DNA from: Photorhabdus luminescens subsp. luminescens
GTDB lineage: Bacteria; Pseudomonadota; Gammaproteobacteria; Enterobacterales; Enterobacteriaceae
Length of the DNA: 64,000 nucleotides
Direction: 5' to 3'
NCBI RefSeq assembly: GCF_001083805.1
Contig: NZ_JXSK01000006.1
Span: 1 to 64,000, forward strand
Positions 38,244-48,337 of this stretch are shown here, in pieces. The notes beneath the pieces were generated by a model, which saw only the letters and a list, made by a program, of their open reading frames with translations, made no database searches and had not been told where the DNA came from. The position numbers were made by a program, and so were the translations under genes. Every line of letters starts with the position of its first letter. Positions within the stretch are counted from its first letter, which is position 1.

Positions 38244-39389
38244 ATGGTTATTCGATCGACGCGCTGGCTGGCGTTAGATTACTTCACATATTTCTTTTCT
38301 TACGGGATATTTTTACCTTTCTGGGCGACCTGGCTCCAGGGTGAAGGTATAGAGCACGATATGATAGGGATGATATTAGGCGCAGGCTTGATTTCCCGTT
38401 TTTTAGGTAGTTTATTAATTGCGCCTACAGTTAAAGATCCCGCAAAACTTATTCTTGCACTGCGTATATTGGCATTGCTGACGATGATTTTCGTTGTTGG
38501 TTTTACATTAGGAAATCATTGGGCATGGCTCTTATTCGTCATGATTGGTTTCAACCTATTTTTTTCGCCGATGATGCCATTGAGTGATGCGCTAGCGGGA
38601 ACATGGCAAAAGCAATTTCCTCTTGATTACGGCAAAATACGGGTTTGGGGTTCAATTGCCTTTATTATCAGCTCAGCATTAACCGGGGAATTGATCTCTG
38701 TCTGGGGACATCGTGCCATCCTCATCACAATATTGTTTAGCGTTTTCTCTACGTTGTTGGTGACATTACTTAAGCCCTCTATCATGCCGGTTGGGCAAGC
38801 TAAATCTGCTAAAGTGGATGTCGTGTCATTTAAACAGTTGTTGTCTGAAAAATCGGTACGCCGATTCCTGTTATGTGTGGGGTTATTGCAGGGCGCCCAC
38901 GCGGGATATTACAGTTTCAGTGCAATTTATTGGGAAAACGTGGGTTATTCTGCCTCGGTAGTCGGTTATCTCTGGTCATTGGGCGTAGTGGCTGAAGTGA
39001 TTATTTTTACTCTGAGTAATAAATTATTTCGACGCTGGAGCGCCCGTAATCTTCTGCTGCTTTCTGGTATCTGTGGTGTTGTTCGCTGGGGATTAATGGG
39101 GACATTCACTTCATTACCGGTGTTGATTATCGTTCAAATCTTGCATTGTGGTACGTTCACTGTCTGTCATTTGGCGGCGATGCGTTTTATCGGCGCGAGA
39201 AAGGAAGGGGAAATTGTGCGTTTGCAAGCGGCTTATTCCGCATTGGCGATGGGGGGCGGTATCGCTGTTATGACGGTAATTGCCGGATTTATGTATGATT
39301 ATCTGCACAGTGGCATTTTCTGGATGATGGCTTTGGTTGCTTTTCCTGCTATCTTCTTACGACCACAGGTTAAAGCTCATAATTATTAA
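38244..39389 (+). CDS. hcaT: MFS transporter, HcaT-like
   Basis: The 381-residue protein is a 12-helix major facilitator of the nucleoside:H+ symporter-like branch. Along its length it resembles E. coli HcaT, the putative 3-phenylpropionate transporter (STRWLALDYFTYFFSYGIFL, IGFNLFFSPMMPLSDALAGT, QILHCGTFTVCHLAAMRFIG). ATG 38244 has a strong AGGGGGA ribosome site; a start at 38220 would lack one. No aromatic-acid degradation genes are adjacent, so the substrate is uncertain. Inner-membrane location. Confidence 0.88.
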   Translation: MVIRSTRWLALDYFTYFFSYGIFLPFWATWLQGEGIEHDMIGMILGAGLISRFLGSLLIAPTVKDPAKLILALRILALLTMIFVVGFTLGNHWAWLLFVMIGFNLFFSPMMPLSDALAGTWQKQFPLDYGKIRVWGSIAFIISSALTGELISVWGHRAILITILFSVFSTLLVTLLKPSIMPVGQAKSAKVDVVSFKQLLSEKSVRRFLLCVGLLQGAHAGYYSFSAIYWENVGYSASVVGYLWSLGVVAEVIIFTLSNKLFRRWSARNLLLLSGICGVVRWGLMGTFTSLPVLIIVQILHCGTFTVCHLAAMRFIGARKEGEIVRLQAAYSALAMGGGIAVMTVIAGFMYDYLHSGIFWMMALVAFPAIFLRPQVKAHNY

Positions 39390-39398
39390 CAATATAAA

Positions 39399-39433
39399 TT
39401 TAGTTTCTTACAATATTTTTGTAAGAAACTAAA
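39399..39433. terminator. Perfect inverted repeat between hcaT and treR
   Basis: TTTAGTTTCTTAC and GTAAGAAACTAAA form a 13-base-pair stem with a nine-base loop. It starts ten bases after the hcaT stop and 29 bases before treR. Probably the hcaT terminator; it could also be an operator for treR. Confidence 0.55.
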
Positions 39434-39461
39434 GACCTCAATAATATTTTTATGAGATATC

Positions 39462-40409
39462 ATGTCGAATAAATTAACAATAAAAGATATCGCCCGCTTG
39501 GCTAATGTTGGTAAATCAACAGTCTCGCGGGTATTAAACAATGAAAATAGCGTCAGTCCACAAGTACGTGAAAGAGTTGAAGCGATTATCCAACAAAATA
39601 ACTTTATTCCATCGAAGTCAGCAAGAGCGATGCGAGTAAAGAGTGACAAAATTATTGCGTTAATTGTGTCGCGTCTGGGATCTTTTTCGGAGAATTTATC
39701 GATAAGTACTATGTTGCCTCTGTTTTACCGGCATGGTTACGATCCGATTATTATGGAAAGTAATTTTGATCCACGACTTTTACAGGAGCATCTACGTCAG
39801 TTAGCGTTACGTCATGCAGATGGCATTATTTTGTTCGGTTTTACTGGCTTGTCAGAAGAACTTCTTTGCCCTTGGCGTGACAAAATAGTGGTATTTGCCC
39901 GTGAATATACCGGTTTTTCTTCTGTATGTTATGACGATATCGGCGCTGTCCGTTTATTGATGAATGAATTCTATCGGCGGGGGCACAGAAATATTAGTTT
40001 TCTCGGCGTAGACGATTGTGATACCACGACAGGTTTGCTTCGCCATCAATCCTATCTGGCTTGCTGTGAACAGAAAGATTTGCTCCCGCTTTCTGTTCAA
40101 TGTGATTTAAGCTATCAGAGTGGATTTCAGCATGTTAATAAGGTATTGAGAGAGAAAACAACAGCTTTAATCTGTGCAACCGATAGCTTGGCGTTAGGGG
40201 CATATAAATATTTGCAGCAAAATAATCGGGAAGATATACAAATAGGTAGCATTGGTAATACACCTTTATTGAACTTTTTATACCCTAAAACTCTTTCTAT
40301 TGATTTGGGTTATAGTGAAGCAGGTAAATATGCAGCCGGTCAATTAATCGCGCAAATAAATCGCCAATACGCCAAACAACAAGTAATCATTCCGAGTAAG
40401 TTGGCTTAA
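39462..40409 (+). CDS. treR: Trehalose operon repressor
   Basis: TreR is a LacI/GalR-family repressor that binds trehalose-6-phosphate as inducer. The 315-residue protein has the N-terminal DNA-binding domain (TIKDIARLANVGKSTVSRVL, hinge helix near SKSARAMRV) and a periplasmic-binding-protein-like core. It lies directly upstream of treB in the same orientation, and its expected palindromic operator lies between the two genes. Confidence 0.93.
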   Translation: MSNKLTIKDIARLANVGKSTVSRVLNNENSVSPQVRERVEAIIQQNNFIPSKSARAMRVKSDKIIALIVSRLGSFSENLSISTMLPLFYRHGYDPIIMESNFDPRLLQEHLRQLALRHADGIILFGFTGLSEELLCPWRDKIVVFAREYTGFSSVCYDDIGAVRLLMNEFYRRGHRNISFLGVDDCDTTTGLLRHQSYLACCEQKDLLPLSVQCDLSYQSGFQHVNKVLREKTTALICATDSLALGAYKYLQQNNREDIQIGSIGNTPLLNFLYPKTLSIDLGYSEAGKYAAGQLIAQINRQYAKQQVIIPSKLA

Positions 40410-40453
40410 AAATAAGAAATATTGCCGCCTCAATGTGATCTTCAACCCATTTT

Positions 40454-40467
40454 TGGGAACGTTCCCA
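40454..40467 (+). promoter_or_regulatory. TreR operator upstream of treB
   Basis: TGGGAACGTTCCCA is a perfect 14-base palindrome 90 bases upstream of treB; GGGAACGTTCCC is the known TreR core site in E. coli. A TGTGA half-site 20 bases earlier hints at CRP but lacks its partner. Confidence 0.85.
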
Positions 40468-40557
40468 TGACAAGCATAACCAAATGATATTAGGATGAAA
40501 TTAGTTTACTAAGCATGCTAATTAGTAATTGATATTCACTTATGATGACTGGCTATT

Positions 40558-41979
40558 ATGAAAAACAAGATAAATTCTAAAGATATAGAAAAACTAATTA
40601 CATTAATCGGTGGTTGTGAAAATATAGCCAGTGTAACTCATTGTATTACCCGATTGAGGTTTATATTAGTTGAACCAGTTAAAGCCAAGCCAGATGAGAT
40701 AAAGAATTTACCGATGGTTAAAGGCTGTTTTACCAATGCGGGACAATTTCAGGTAGTGATAGGCACGAATGTTGGTGATTATTATCAGGTTTTAAATAGT
40801 TATCTTGGTCAATCTGAATTGAATAAAAAGGATAAACAACAGGTTGAGAAGAAAAATATGAAATGGCAAGAGCGCTTCATTTCTAAGTTTGCGGAAATAT
40901 TTTTTCCTCTCTTGCCAGCATTAATTAGCGGCGGGCTTATTCTAGGCTTCCGTAACATTATTGGTGATATTCCTTTTAGCGAAGGTAAAACTTTAGCTCA
41001 AATGTATCCCGTTTGGAAAACAATATATGATTTTTTATGGCTGTTAGGAGAGGCGATATTCTTCTATCTGCCAGTGGGTATTTGTTGGTCGGCGGTTAGG
41101 ATGATGGGTGGAACACCGATATTAGGCATTATATTGGGAGTAACACTGGTTTCGCCGCAATTAATGAACGCTTATAACTTAGGGCAACAAATCCCTGAGC
41201 TATGGAATTTTGGCCTGTTCACAATTGGAAAAGTGGGTTATCAGGCGCAGGTTATTCCGTCACTTTTGGCGGGTATTACTTTGGGGTGGATTGAAGTTCA
41301 GTTAAAACGGGTGGTTCCTAGTTATCTCTATTTAGTTATTGTTCCAGTCGTCTCGTTAATATTGGCGACCTTTTTAGCACATAGCCTTATTGGGCCATTT
41401 GGTCGGTTACTTGGCGATGGAGTAGCTTGGGTTGTTAAGGCATTGATGACCGGAAGTTTTGCTCCTGTTGGGGCGGCTTTATTTGGGTTCTTTTACGCGC
41501 CGTTGGTGATTACCGGTATTCATCAAACCACGTTAGCCATAGATATGCAGATGGTTCAAAGTATAGGTGGAACACCGATCTGGCCTATTATTGCGCTATC
41601 CAATATTGCTCAGGGATCAGCGGTTGTTGGTATTATTTTAGTCAGCAAAAAGCATAATGAACGTGAATTATCCATACCTGCGGCTATCTCCGCCTATTTA
41701 GGCGTCACTGAGCCGGCAATGTACGGTATTAATATTAAATATCGATTTCCTATGCTCTGCGCCATGATTGGTTCTGGTTTAGCCGGGTTAATTTGTGGAT
41801 TGAATGGTGTATTGGCAAACGGTATTGGTGTGGGTGGTTTGCCAGGCATTCTTTCGATTAAACCGCAATTTTGGCTAATTTACGCATTAGCTATGCTTGT
41901 CGCCATTATTGTTCCGTTGATTCTCACGACCGTTGTTTATCGAAAGAAGAATATGACCGGTATGTTAGCTGTTGAATAA
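40558..41979 (+). CDS. treB: Trehalose-specific PTS enzyme IIBC
   Basis: TreB imports and phosphorylates trehalose to trehalose-6-phosphate, drawing phosphate from the glucose EIIA. The 473-residue protein has the EIIB domain with phospho-Cys in ASVTHCITRLRF (about residue 29) and the EIIC membrane domain (about 100-470) with GITEP-like ITGIHQ and AYLGVTEPAMYGIN. Ribosome site is weak. Trehalose is the main insect haemolymph sugar, so this operon fits an insect pathogen. Confidence 0.96.
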   Translation: MKNKINSKDIEKLITLIGGCENIASVTHCITRLRFILVEPVKAKPDEIKNLPMVKGCFTNAGQFQVVIGTNVGDYYQVLNSYLGQSELNKKDKQQVEKKNMKWQERFISKFAEIFFPLLPALISGGLILGFRNIIGDIPFSEGKTLAQMYPVWKTIYDFLWLLGEAIFFYLPVGICWSAVRMMGGTPILGIILGVTLVSPQLMNAYNLGQQIPELWNFGLFTIGKVGYQAQVIPSLLAGITLGWIEVQLKRVVPSYLYLVIVPVVSLILATFLAHSLIGPFGRLLGDGVAWVVKALMTGSFAPVGAALFGFFYAPLVITGIHQTTLAIDMQMVQSIGGTPIWPIIALSNIAQGSAVVGIILVSKKHNERELSIPAAISAYLGVTEPAMYGINIKYRFPMLCAMIGSGLAGLICGLNGVLANGIGVGGLPGILSIKPQFWLIYALAMLVAIIVPLILTTVVYRKKNMTGMLAVE

Positions 41980-42031
41980 TGCTATTAAATCTTTACAAAT
42001 AACGGATATAAAAATAGCCAATTGGGTTATT

Positions 42032-42158
42032 TATACCTAATAGATTTCGAGTTGCAGCGCGGCGGCGAGTGAACGAATCCCCAGGAGCATAGATAACGAT
42101 GTGACTGGGGTGAGTGAAAGCAGCCAACAAAGCAGCAGCTTGAAAGATGAAGGGTATA
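42032..42158 (+). repeat. ERIC element inside the treB-treC gap
   Basis: A 127-base ERIC copy, somewhat diverged (GACTGGGGTGAGTGAAAG core), fills most of the 210 bases between treB and treC. The two genes would normally be closely spaced, so the transcript must pass through this hairpin-forming repeat. Confidence 0.92.
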
Positions 42159-42189
42159 ATTCAGGAAATATATTGATAAGGTGTTTTTG

Positions 42190-43851
42190 ATGAACAAAAT
42201 CATTCCGTGGTGGTTACAAGGCGTCATCTATCAGATATATCCTAAGAGTTTCCAGGATACGACGGGTAGCGGAACGGGCGATCTTAATGGCATTACTTAC
42301 CGGCTTGATTATTTGAAGAAACTGGGCGTAGATGCTATCTGGGTAACGCCTTTTTACCTCTCGCCGCAGGTAGATAACGGTTACGATGTTGCTGATTATT
42401 ATGCGATTGACCCGGCTTACGGCTCAATGGATGATTTTAAGCGTTTGGTTGATGAGGCGCATCAACGCGATATCCGTGTCATTGTGGATATTGTTTTCAA
42501 CCATACCTCAACTCAACATCCTTGGTTCAAACAAGCGCAGAATATTGATAGCCCTTATCGGCAATATTACATCTGGCGGGATGGGGCACCTGAAACCCCG
42601 CCTAATAATTGGCTGTCGAAATTTGGCGGCAATGCTTGGGCGTGGCATGAGGAGAGCAAACAATATTATTTGCACCTGTTTGCTGTCGAGCAGGCCGATC
42701 TAAACTGGGAACATGAACCAGTACGGGCTGAGTTGAAAAAGATTTGTGAATTCTGGGCTGGCCTTGGCGTTGATGGCTTCCGTCTGGATGTCATCAATCT
42801 GGTTTCTAAGCAGCAGGATTTCCCTGAGGCAACGCAGGGAGATGGGCGTCAGTTCTACACCGATGGCCCACGTATTCATGAGTTTCTACAAGAAATGAAC
42901 AGAGAAGTATTCCAGCCAGCCGGAGTGATGACGGTTGGGGAGATGTCTTCTACTTCATTGGAACATTGCCAGCGTTATTCTTCATTGGATGGTGAAGAAT
43001 TGTCGATGGTTTTTGCTTTTCATCACTTAAAAGTCGATTACCCCAATGGTGAAAAATGGGTTGCAGCACCGCCCGATTTTATTGAATTGAAGAAAATTTT
43101 TGCCAAGTGGCAGCAAGGCATGCATCAACAAGCATGGAATGCGCTGTTCTGGTGTAATCACGATCAGCCGCGTATTGTTTCACGCTTTGGTGGTGAAGGT
43201 GTTTGGCGGGTGCCGTCCGCTAAAATGTTGGCAATGGTACTGCATGGTATGCAGGGAACCCCTTATATCTATCAAGGGGAAGAGCTGGGAATGACTAACC
43301 CTCATTTTTCCCAAATTGAAGCGTATCGGGATATAGAAAGTTTAAATATTTATCAAGAGAAGATTGCTCAGGGCAGTGATAAACAGCAAATCTTATCGGT
43401 CTTGGCAAAGAAATCCCGTGATAATGGGCGAACGCCGATGCAATGGGATGCGACTGCCAATGCTGGATTTACTCAAGGGGAGCCGTGGATAGCGCTGAAT
43501 AGCGATTATCAGGAAGTGAATGCTGAAAACGCTATGCAAGATGATGATTCAGTTTTCCATTGTTATGCACGTTTAATCAAGCTGCGTAAGGAGTATCCTG
43601 TATTGACTTATGGCAGCTATGAAGATTTGTTGCCGTCTCACCCTTGGCTATGGTGCTATGTTCGTCGTTGGGAAAATCAGACGCTATTGGTTATCGCCAA
43701 TCTCAGTGCAGAAACGCAAGAGTGGTCGCTGGATGCTTCTTTATCCGATTGCTCATGGGTTAAATTGATGGGGAACTACCCTGAAAACCAATTGCCGGCA
43801 AAAAATATGCAGCTACAGCCTTATGAAGCTGTTTACTGGTTAGCGGAGTAA
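42190..43851 (+). CDS. treC: Trehalose-6-phosphate hydrolase
   Basis: TreC splits trehalose-6-phosphate into glucose and glucose-6-phosphate in the cytoplasm. The 553-residue GH13 enzyme shows VIYQIYPKSFQDTTGSGTGD, the conserved regions DIVFNHTS, GFRLDVINL (nucleophile Asp), TVGEMSS (acid Glu) and FWCNHDQPR. ATG 42190 is preceded by AAGG at a suitable distance; GTG 42181 would add only three residues. Length matches E. coli TreC. Confidence 0.96.
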   Translation: MNKIIPWWLQGVIYQIYPKSFQDTTGSGTGDLNGITYRLDYLKKLGVDAIWVTPFYLSPQVDNGYDVADYYAIDPAYGSMDDFKRLVDEAHQRDIRVIVDIVFNHTSTQHPWFKQAQNIDSPYRQYYIWRDGAPETPPNNWLSKFGGNAWAWHEESKQYYLHLFAVEQADLNWEHEPVRAELKKICEFWAGLGVDGFRLDVINLVSKQQDFPEATQGDGRQFYTDGPRIHEFLQEMNREVFQPAGVMTVGEMSSTSLEHCQRYSSLDGEELSMVFAFHHLKVDYPNGEKWVAAPPDFIELKKIFAKWQQGMHQQAWNALFWCNHDQPRIVSRFGGEGVWRVPSAKMLAMVLHGMQGTPYIYQGEELGMTNPHFSQIEAYRDIESLNIYQEKIAQGSDKQQILSVLAKKSRDNGRTPMQWDATANAGFTQGEPWIALNSDYQEVNAENAMQDDDSVFHCYARLIKLRKEYPVLTYGSYEDLLPSHPWLWCYVRRWENQTLLVIANLSAETQEWSLDASLSDCSWVKLMGNYPENQLPAKNMQLQPYEAVYWLAE

Positions 43852-43885
43852 TAACGGTTTTTGCTGTTGGTTAAATGAATCGTAG

Positions 43886-43912
43886 GGTAGACCGCACTTT
43901 TTGCGGTCTACC
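43886..43912. terminator. Convergent terminator between treC and suhB
   Basis: GGTAGACCGCA and TGCGGTCTACC form a perfect 11-base-pair stem with a five-base loop, 34 bases after treC and 41 bases before the suhB stop. It can serve both strands. Confidence 0.8.
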
Positions 43913-43953
43913 TAAATTACCGTCTTGCAATTCTTATTTACAATTAACTGGAA

Positions 43954-44757
43954 TTAACGTTTTAATGCTTCTGATAATTCATCACGCATTTCAGCCAGAA
44001 TATCTTTAACAACGCGTGGATTACCTGCAACAAGGTTGCCGGAATGAACATAATTATGACCGCCGACGAAATCAGTTACGATACCGCCAGATTCGCGAAC
44101 TAACAGCTCGCCACCCATAAAATCCCACGGTTTTAGGCCAATTTCAAAGTAACCATCTACCCGGCCAGCCGCAACATAAGCCAGATCCAGTGCAGCCGAG
44201 CCGGTACGACGGAAATCAGCGCAACGAACAAATAATTTACCCAAAGTATTAATGTAAACAGTGGAATGATGTTTTGCTTTGAATGGGAAACCTGTTGCCA
44301 GAATAGTGCCATCCAAGTCGCGGGCATTAGTGCCACGCAAACGGTAGCCATTCAACTGCGCCCCTTGACCGCGGGTTGAGGTGAAAAGCTCATTACGCAT
44401 TGGATCGTAAACAACTGCAACTTCGGTACGGCCTTTAATGCGTACTGCAATGGAAACCGCGAAGTGCGGGAGGCGTTTGATAAAGTTGGTCGTGCCATCC
44501 AGTGGATCGATTACCCATTGAATATCAGCTTCTTCGCCTAGCAGCTCGCCACTCTCTTCGGTAATAATCGAGTGTTTAGGATAAGATTTGCGAATAACGT
44601 CGATAATGAGCGCTTCTGCGGCTTTGTCAACGTTGGTAACAAAGTCGTTGCTGCCTTTTTGGCTAGCTTCAACCGCATCGGGAGTTTCATAATTTTTGGC
44701 AATTAGATTGCCGGCTTTACGCGCTGCGCGTATGGCGATGGTCAGCATCGGATGCAT
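43954..44757 (-). CDS. suhB: Inositol-1-monophosphatase / rRNA antitermination factor SuhB
   Basis: SuhB dephosphorylates inositol phosphates with Mg2+ and also takes part in the Nus antitermination complex on rRNA operons. The 267-residue product has the expected length and the metal-binding motifs EESGE (about 67-71), WVIDPLDGTTNF (about 81-92) and KPWDFMGGELLV (about 209-220). It is divergent from trmJ, the conserved enterobacterial order. Confidence 0.97.
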   Translation of the reverse strand: MHPMLTIAIRAARKAGNLIAKNYETPDAVEASQKGSNDFVTNVDKAAEALIIDVIRKSYPKHSIITEESGELLGEEADIQWVIDPLDGTTNFIKRLPHFAVSIAVRIKGRTEVAVVYDPMRNELFTSTRGQGAQLNGYRLRGTNARDLDGTILATGFPFKAKHHSTVYINTLGKLFVRCADFRRTGSAALDLAYVAAGRVDGYFEIGLKPWDFMGGELLVRESGGIVTDFVGGHNYVHSGNLVAGNPRVVKDILAEMRDELSEALKR

Positions 44758-44890
44758 GGGATATCTTCCACCAGGATGTTAAAGAACGGGTAATTAATCG
44801 GCGCACAGTATAGCAGTAGTTCGGAAAAATGACTAATGCTGTGTTAAGATATTTGGCTCTTATAACTATCCAGACTATTCAGAAGTTGTC

Positions 44891-45616
44891 ATGTTAGAAA
44901 ATATCCGCATTATCCTGGTTGAAACTTCCCACACTGGAAATATGGGATCAACCGCCCGGGCAATGAAAACAATGGGATTAACCAACCTTTATTTAGTGAA
45001 TCCATTGGTTCAGCCAGATTCTCACGCAATTGCGCTTTCTGCGGGCGCCAGTGATGTTATTGGTAATGCGACGGTTGTCGATAGTTTGGATAAAGCGCTG
45101 GCGGGTTGTGGATTGGTGATTGGCACCAGCGCCCGCTCAAGAACGTTATCATGGCCGATGGTCGAACCTCGTGAATGTGGTGAACGCAGTGTTCAGGAAG
45201 CTGAGTATGCGTCAGTCGCCATTGTTTTTGGCCGTGAGCGGGTAGGGTTGACCAATGAAGAATTGCAGAAGTGCCATTATCATCTAAATATCCCAACTAA
45301 CCCGGAGTACGGTTCGTTAAATCTGGCGATGGCGGTTCAACTTGTCAGTTATGAAATCCGTATGGCCTATTTGGCGCGTCAGGATAAAAATGAGCAAAAA
45401 ATCGATGAGACGGAATATCCATTAGCTGATGATATAGAACGCTTTTATCATCATCTCGAATCTGTGTTAAATGATTCAGGTTTTATTCGAAAAGCGCATC
45501 CAGGCCAAATAATGAATAGATTAAGGCGGCTTTTTACCCGTGCCCGGCCTGAAGCGCAGGAACTGAATATTCTGCGTGGTATCTTGTCCTCCGTTGAAAA
45601 ATGGGCGAAGAAATAG
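44891..45616 (+). CDS. trmJ: tRNA (cytidine/uridine-2'-O-)-methyltransferase TrmJ
   Basis: TrmJ methylates the ribose of nucleotide 32 in several tRNAs with S-adenosylmethionine. The 241-residue SPOUT enzyme shows [20 protein letters not shown] at the N-terminus and the knot motifs [14 protein letters not shown] and [13 protein letters not shown]. It lies upstream of iscR in the same direction; its last codons overlap the first predicted IscR site. Confidence 0.96.
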   Translation: MLENIRIILVETSHTGNMGSTARAMKTMGLTNLYLVNPLVQPDSHAIALSAGASDVIGNATVVDSLDKALAGCGLVIGTSARSRTLSWPMVEPRECGERSVQEAEYASVAIVFGRERVGLTNEELQKCHYHLNIPTNPEYGSLNLAMAVQLVSYEIRMAYLARQDKNEQKIDETEYPLADDIERFYHHLESVLNDSGFIRKAHPGQIMNRLRRLFTRARPEAQELNILRGILSSVEKWAKK

Positions 45617-45662
45617 TTGAGTAAATTACTAGGTTAAATAGTTGACTAAAATACTCAGGAAT
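45613..45662 (+). promoter_or_regulatory. Two abutting IscR type 1 sites
   Basis: Two 25-base matches to the IscR type 1 consensus lie end to end at 45613-45637 and 45638-45662; both begin ATAGTTGA. The first overlaps the trmJ stop. They precede iscR by 41 bases and should let [2Fe-2S]-IscR repress the isc operon. Confidence 0.8.
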
Positions 45663-45703
45663 GACACAATTTCGCTCATATTTCACCACGGGGTAATTCA
45701 TTT

Positions 45704-46198
45704 ATGAGATTGACATCTAAAGGGCGTTATGCAGTAACTGCCATGCTTGATGTGGCATTACACTCACAAGAAGGTCCGGTACCGTTGGCCGACATTTCTG
45801 AACGTCAAGGTATTTCCCTCTCCTATCTTGAACAACTATTTTCCCGCTTGCGCAAAAATGGTTTGGTTTCAAGTGTCCGTGGTCCGGGTGGTGGTTACTT
45901 ATTGGGCAAAGATTCCAGTGAAATTGTTGTTTCCGAAGTGATTTTCGCAGTTGATGAATCAGTAGATGCTACCCGTTGTCAGGGTAGAGAAGGGTGTCAG
46001 GGCGGCGATCGTTGCCTGACTCATGCTTTATGGCGCGATTTAAGTGATCGTATTACTGGTTTCCTGAGCAGTATCAGTTTAGAAGAATTAGTCAATAACC
46101 AAGAAGTATTGGACGTTGCTGGTCGCCAGGATAACGATAAACGCCGTGCGCCTAACGGCAGAGCACAAGAAACAATTAATGTCAATCTGCGCCCATAA
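45704..46198 (+). CDS. iscR: Iron-sulfur cluster regulator IscR
   Basis: IscR is an Rrf2-family [2Fe-2S] sensor repressing isc when clusters are plentiful. The 164-residue protein starts [20 protein letters not shown], has the winged helix ([19 protein letters not shown]) and the cluster ligands in [16 protein letters not shown] (three Cys, one His). First gene of the isc operon. Confidence 0.97.
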   Translation: MRLTSKGRYAVTAMLDVALHSQEGPVPLADISERQGISLSYLEQLFSRLRKNGLVSSVRGPGGGYLLGKDSSEIVVSEVIFAVDESVDATRCQGREGCQGGDRCLTHALWRDLSDRITGFLSSISLEELVNNQEVLDVAGRQDNDKRRAPNGRAQETINVNLRP

Positions 46199-46247
46199 GC
46201 AGAACTTGTGATGAATTGAAGTATTAGAAGTAGGGAGCATGTGAGCA

Positions 46248-47462
46248 ATGAAATTACCAATTTATTTAGATTACTCAGCAACGACGCCGGTTGATCCGCG
46301 CGTTGCTGAAAAGATGATGAACTATCTGACCAGGGACGGGATATTTGGTAATCCCGCTTCTCGTTCACACCGTTTTGGCTGGCAGGCTGAAGAAGCGGTT
46401 GATATTGCCCGTAATCAGATTGCTGACTTGGTGGGTGCAGATCCGCGAGAAATTGTTTTTACTTCTGGCGCAACGGAATCTGACAATCTTGCCATCAAAG
46501 GCGCAGCTAATTTTTACCAGAAAAAGGGTAAGCACATCATCACCAGCAAAACTGAACATAAAGCGGTGTTGGATACTTGCCGTCAATTAGAACGTGAAGG
46601 GTTTGAAGTCACTTATTTGGCGCCTCAGAGCAACGGGTTGATTGATTTAAACGATCTGGAAGCCGCGGTGCGTGATGACACCATTCTGATTTCTATCATG
46701 CATGTTAACAACGAAATTGGCGTGGTGCAGGATATTGCCGCCATCGGTGAAATGTGCCGCAGTCGCGGTATCGTTTTCCATGTTGATGCCACCCAGAGCG
46801 TGGGCAAGCTGCCGATTGACTTAACCAAGCTGAAAGTCGATTTGATGTCTTTCTCTGCTCATAAAATTTACGGGCCGATGGGGATTGGCGCGCTGTACGT
46901 TCGCCGTAAGCCCCGTATTCGTATTGAAGCGCAGCAACATGGCGGCGGTCATGAACGCGGTATGCGTTCTGGTACTTTGCCTGTTCATCAGATTGTGGGC
47001 ATGGGTGAAGCTTACCGTATCGCCAAGCAGGAAATGGAGAGTGAATCTCAACGTCTGCGCGGTCTGCGGTTGCGTCTGTGGCAGGGTATTAAAGATATCG
47101 AAGAGGTCTTCCTTAACGGGGATTTGGAGCACGGCGCGCCGCATATTCTGAATGTCAGCTTCAACTATGTTGAAGGTGAATCACTGATGATGTCATTAAA
47201 AGATCTGGCGGTCTCTTCGGGTTCTGCATGTACTTCCGCCAGCCTGGAGCCTTCCTACGTACTGCGTGCGTTAGGGATGAATGACGAACTGGCTCACAGC
47301 TCTATCCGTTTCTCTTTAGGGCGCTTTACGACAGAAGAAGAGATCGACTACGCCATTGAACTGATTCACAAATCTATTGGCCGCCTGCGTGAACTTTCTC
47401 CACTGTGGGAAATGTTTAAACAAGGTGTGGATCTAAACAGTATCGAATGGTCTCATCATTAA
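46248..47462 (+). CDS. iscS: Cysteine desulfurase IscS
   Basis: IscS takes sulfur from cysteine and passes it to IscU, ThiI, TusA and others. The 404-residue PLP enzyme has [14 protein letters not shown], the PLP-lysine motif [14 protein letters not shown] (about 202-215) and the persulfide Cys in [16 protein letters not shown] (about residue 328). Standard length; 49 bases after iscR. Confidence 0.98.
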   Translation: MKLPIYLDYSATTPVDPRVAEKMMNYLTRDGIFGNPASRSHRFGWQAEEAVDIARNQIADLVGADPREIVFTSGATESDNLAIKGAANFYQKKGKHIITSKTEHKAVLDTCRQLEREGFEVTYLAPQSNGLIDLNDLEAAVRDDTILISIMHVNNEIGVVQDIAAIGEMCRSRGIVFHVDATQSVGKLPIDLTKLKVDLMSFSAHKIYGPMGIGALYVRRKPRIRIEAQQHGGGHERGMRSGTLPVHQIVGMGEAYRIAKQEMESESQRLRGLRLRLWQGIKDIEEVFLNGDLEHGAPHILNVSFNYVEGESLMMSLKDLAVSSGSACTSASLEPSYVLRALGMNDELAHSSIRFSLGRFTTEEEIDYAIELIHKSIGRLRELSPLWEMFKQGVDLNSIEWSHH

Positions 47463-47486
47463 TCAGACGGTTTCAGGAGTAACAAC

Positions 47487-47873
47487 ATGGCTTACAGCGA
47501 AAAAGTAATTGATCACTATGAAAATCCACGTAACGTCGGTTCTTTCGATAGTGAAGATCCAATGGTTGGCAGCGGCATGGTCGGCGCCCCTGCGTGTGGT
47601 GACGTGATGAAACTGCAAATCAAAGTCAATAATGAAGGCATTATTGAAGATGCGCGTTTCAAAACTTACGGTTGCGGTTCTGCGATTGCTTCCAGCTCTT
47701 TAGTCACTGAGTGGATGAAGGGCAAATCTCTGGAGCAGGCGGAAGCGATTAAAAATACTGAAATTGCAGATGAATTAGAACTGCCGCCAGTGAAAATCCA
47801 CTGTTCTATTTTGGCAGAAGATGCGATTAAAGCAGCGATTGCGGATTACAAAAGTAAACGCCAGGCCAGATAA
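47487..47873 (+). CDS. iscU: Iron-sulfur scaffold protein IscU
   Basis: IscU assembles [2Fe-2S] clusters. The 128-residue protein carries the three conserved cysteines (VGAPACGDVMKL, TYGCGSAIASSS, KIHCSILAEDA), the scaffold Asp39 and the LPPVK sequence recognised by HscA. AGGAG ribosome site precedes the ATG. Confidence 0.98.
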   Translation: MAYSEKVIDHYENPRNVGSFDSEDPMVGSGMVGAPACGDVMKLQIKVNNEGIIEDARFKTYGCGSAIASSSLVTEWMKGKSLEQAEAIKNTEIADELELPPVKIHCSILAEDAIKAAIADYKSKRQAR

Positions 47874-47976
47874 ACGGCCCTTAATAATAAGAAGATAGAA
47901 AAAAATTTGGTGGATACTGGCTGTTACATACCATCCGGTATCCGCCTTTGCTGGTTTTAATAAGTGAGGTTGTTGT

Positions 47977-48300
47977 ATGTCAATTTCCCTTACAGAAAGT
48001 GCTGCACAACGCGTTTCATCATTCCTGAGTAACCGTGGAAAAGGTGTTGGTTTGCGTCTGGGGGTCAGAACCTCTGGCTGTTCAGGTATGGCTTACCTGC
48101 TTGAATTTGCCGATATGATTAACGAAGACGACACCGTGTTTGAAGATAAGGGCGTCAAAGTTATCATAGATGGTAAAAGCATGGTCTATCTCGACGGTAC
48201 AGAACTGGATTTTGTTAAAGAGGGCCTTAACGAAGGCTTTAAATTCAACAACCCAAATGTTTCCAGTGAATGTGGTTGTGGAGAGAGTTTTAACGTTTAA
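47977..48300 (+). CDS. iscA: Iron-sulfur assembly protein IscA
   Basis: An A-type carrier that delivers Fe-S clusters, chiefly for [4Fe-4S] maturation. The 107-residue product has the three ligands in [10 protein letters not shown] (Cys35) and SECGCGESF (Cys99, Cys101). Fourth gene of the isc operon; a 103-base gap separates it from iscU. Confidence 0.97.
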   Translation: MSISLTESAAQRVSSFLSNRGKGVGLRLGVRTSGCSGMAYLLEFADMINEDDTVFEDKGVKVIIDGKSMVYLDGTELDFVKEGLNEGFKFNNPNVSSECGCGESFNV

Positions 48301-48337
48301 TTCCGTTTTTCGGCCAAATCCAGAGTAAGTTTAGATT

